Positions 63,110 through 64,000 of a stretch of 64,000 nt of DNA are shown here, in pieces. The first letter of the stretch is position 1. Each line of letters starts with the position of its first letter. Under the pieces are notes generated by a model. That model was given only the letters and a program-made list of their open reading frames with translations, did not search any database and was not told the DNA's origin. The translations under genes and the position numbers were made by a program. This DNA comes from Citrobacter youngae ATCC 29220. GTDB taxonomy: Bacteria; Pseudomonadota; Gammaproteobacteria; Enterobacterales; Enterobacteriaceae. The DNA is taken from the NCBI RefSeq assembly GCF_000155975.1, contig NZ_GG730299.1, positions 1,150,734 through 1,214,733 on the forward strand. Direction: 5' to 3'.

Positions 63110-64000
63110 CTAAAGCTTACCTGCAGACTTTCTCAGCACAGTAATATCCCGCTTGGGTGATTCCCCGAACATCCGCGTATATTCCCGGCTGAAATGGGAT
63201 AAGCTTTCGTAACCTACAGCATAGGCTGCTGTGGTGACATCGTAATGATCATTCAACATCAGTCGCCGGGCTTCATTAAGGCGCAGCCATTTTTGATACC
63301 GGAGCGGACTCATTCCCGCAAGCTGCCTGAAATGTTGGTGGAAAGAGGGCGTACTCATTTGCACGCGACTTGCCAGCTCCTCGACGCGTAAAGGCGATGC
63401 AATATTGGTCTTTAACCAGTCGATAGCTTTACCGATACGGTAGCCATGCCCGTCTACTGCTGCAATCTGTCTGAGATGATCGGACCGATCGCTCATTAAA
63501 AGCCTGTAATGTATCTCTCGTTGAATCAGTGGCCCGAGAACTGGAATGGCTTCAGGCTCGTCAAGCAAAGAAAGCAGACGGCAGAAAGGCTCAAGCAAAA
63601 CATCAGTAATAGTTCCTATACCGACACCCGTTGTCGCGTCTCGTTTTTTGACCGGCGGCAGGCTTCCCTGCGCAATTAACTCCATTAGCACGCGCTGGTC
63701 AAGTTTATAGGCTACGCCAACACAGGGCCGGGATGTCGAAGCCTGTAATACTTCCGAACTGGCTGGCAGGTCAAGAGAGGTGATCAGGAATTTTTCCGTA
63801 TTATATTCATAAGGTTCACCACCAACCCACATGATCTTCGCGCCATCAGCCACCAGAACGATACTGGGAGGGACCAGGCAGCTCACCGGAGGAGCAGGTT
63901 CGTTACGGCGGAATAATTCCAGTCCTTCTACGGCTGTAGGGAAATCACCGGTGCCTGGCGTGCGCTGAGCAATATCGCCAGAAAGCTCACCCAGTAATTT
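63110..64000 (-). CDS. AraC-family regulator with AraC_N domain, N-terminus cut by window end
   Basis: The frame stays open to the window edge: before the GTG at 63886 it reads LLGELSGDIAQRTPGTGDFP and then EGLELFRRNEPAPPVSCLV, so the true start lies beyond 64000. Visible: AraC_N-type cupin-like sensor (PPSIVLVADGAKIMWVGGEP, SLDLPASSEV) and the two C-terminal helix-turn-helices (LRVEELASRVQMSTPSFHQH; VTTAAYAVGYESLSHFSREY). The family includes YqhC, which answers to aldehydes. The target is probably outside the window. Confidence 0.85.
   Translation of the reverse strand, partial: KLLGELSGDIAQRTPGTGDFPTAVEGLELFRRNEPAPPVSCLVPPSIVLVADGAKIMWVGGEPYEYNTEKFLITSLDLPASSEVLQASTSRPCVGVAYKLDQRVLMELIAQGSLPPVKKRDATTGVGIGTITDVLLEPFCRLLSLLDEPEAIPVLGPLIQREIHYRLLMSDRSDHLRQIAAVDGHGYRIGKAIDWLKTNIASPLRVEELASRVQMSTPSFHQHFRQLAGMSPLRYQKWLRLNEARRLMLNDHYDVTTAAYAVGYESLSHFSREYTRMFGESPKRDITVLRKSAGKL

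Noticed and set aside
1-64000. CRISPR arrays, tRNA/rRNA genes, insertion sequences, integrase or attachment sites
   Set aside because: Looked for and not seen; the REP units are the only repeated elements found.

Overview
The window is chromosomal DNA from an enterobacterium of the Escherichia/Salmonella/Citrobacter group. Gene order follows the E. coli yncD-ansP ... pptA-narVWYZ-narU-yddG-fdnGHI-maeA-sra-osmC-ddp-digH segment. It also carries Salmonella-type genes (smvR-smvA and an ompD porin between narU and yddG) and loci usual in neither model strain. I place it closest to Citrobacter by inference from this mosaic, not from any database result. No rRNA, tRNA, CRISPR array, prophage or insertion sequence was seen. 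Six REP-type palindromic sites lie in intergenic gaps between 16.6 and 41.8 kb.

Layout. 1-4.9 kb: the 5' part of the PQQ receptor gene yncD/pqqU, divergent yncE with a Fur-like box between them, a small lipoprotein, and the asparagine permease ansP. 5.2-11.8 kb: a seven-gene operon with two luciferase-type flavin monooxygenases, an M20 amidohydrolase, a GNAT acetyltransferase and an amino-acid ABC importer. Its content matches the Bacillus yxe/ytm operons for salvage of S-modified cysteines. 11.9-14.9 kb: an MDR oxidoreductase with a LysR regulator, the GST yncG and the tautomerase pptA. 14.9-17.6 kb: a remnant of an alkylsulfatase gene, yddH, nhoA and yddE. 17.7-25.9 kb: the second nitrate reductase narZYWV and its transporter narU. 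26.1-31.2 kb: smvR/smvA biocide efflux, a GFA-family protein, the porin ompD and the aromatic amino acid exporter yddG. 31.5-36.1 kb: the selenoprotein formate dehydrogenase N operon fdnGHI, with an in-frame UGA. 36.2-41.7 kb: a higBA toxin-antitoxin pair between identical inverted REPs, an ABC-F ATPase with a putative leader-peptide switch where E. coli has adhP, then maeA, sra and osmC.

41.7-48.5 kb: a ketone-body operon (CoA transferase, thiolase, hydroxyacyl-CoA dehydrogenase, permease, 3-hydroxybutyrate dehydrogenase) with a divergent LysR gene. 48.5-55.5 kb: the D-Ala-D-Ala dipeptidase and transport operon ddpXABCDF, headed here by an RpiR regulator behind a sigma-54-like promoter. 55.8-64 kb: an HdeB-like chaperone, a chemoreceptor, a yibH-like membrane-fusion gene broken by one in-frame stop, its partner yibI, a small K+-channel protein, an IprA/YaiV-like regulator, digH, a VF530-family protein, and an AraC regulator cut by the window end.

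Together the genes describe a facultative anaerobe. It can respire nitrate with formate, scavenge organosulfur compounds, ketone bodies and cell-wall dipeptides, and resist cationic biocides and acid. The most interesting items are the ABC-F leader with mutually exclusive pairings, the S-modified-cysteine operon, and the sigma-54-driven rpiR-ddp operon.
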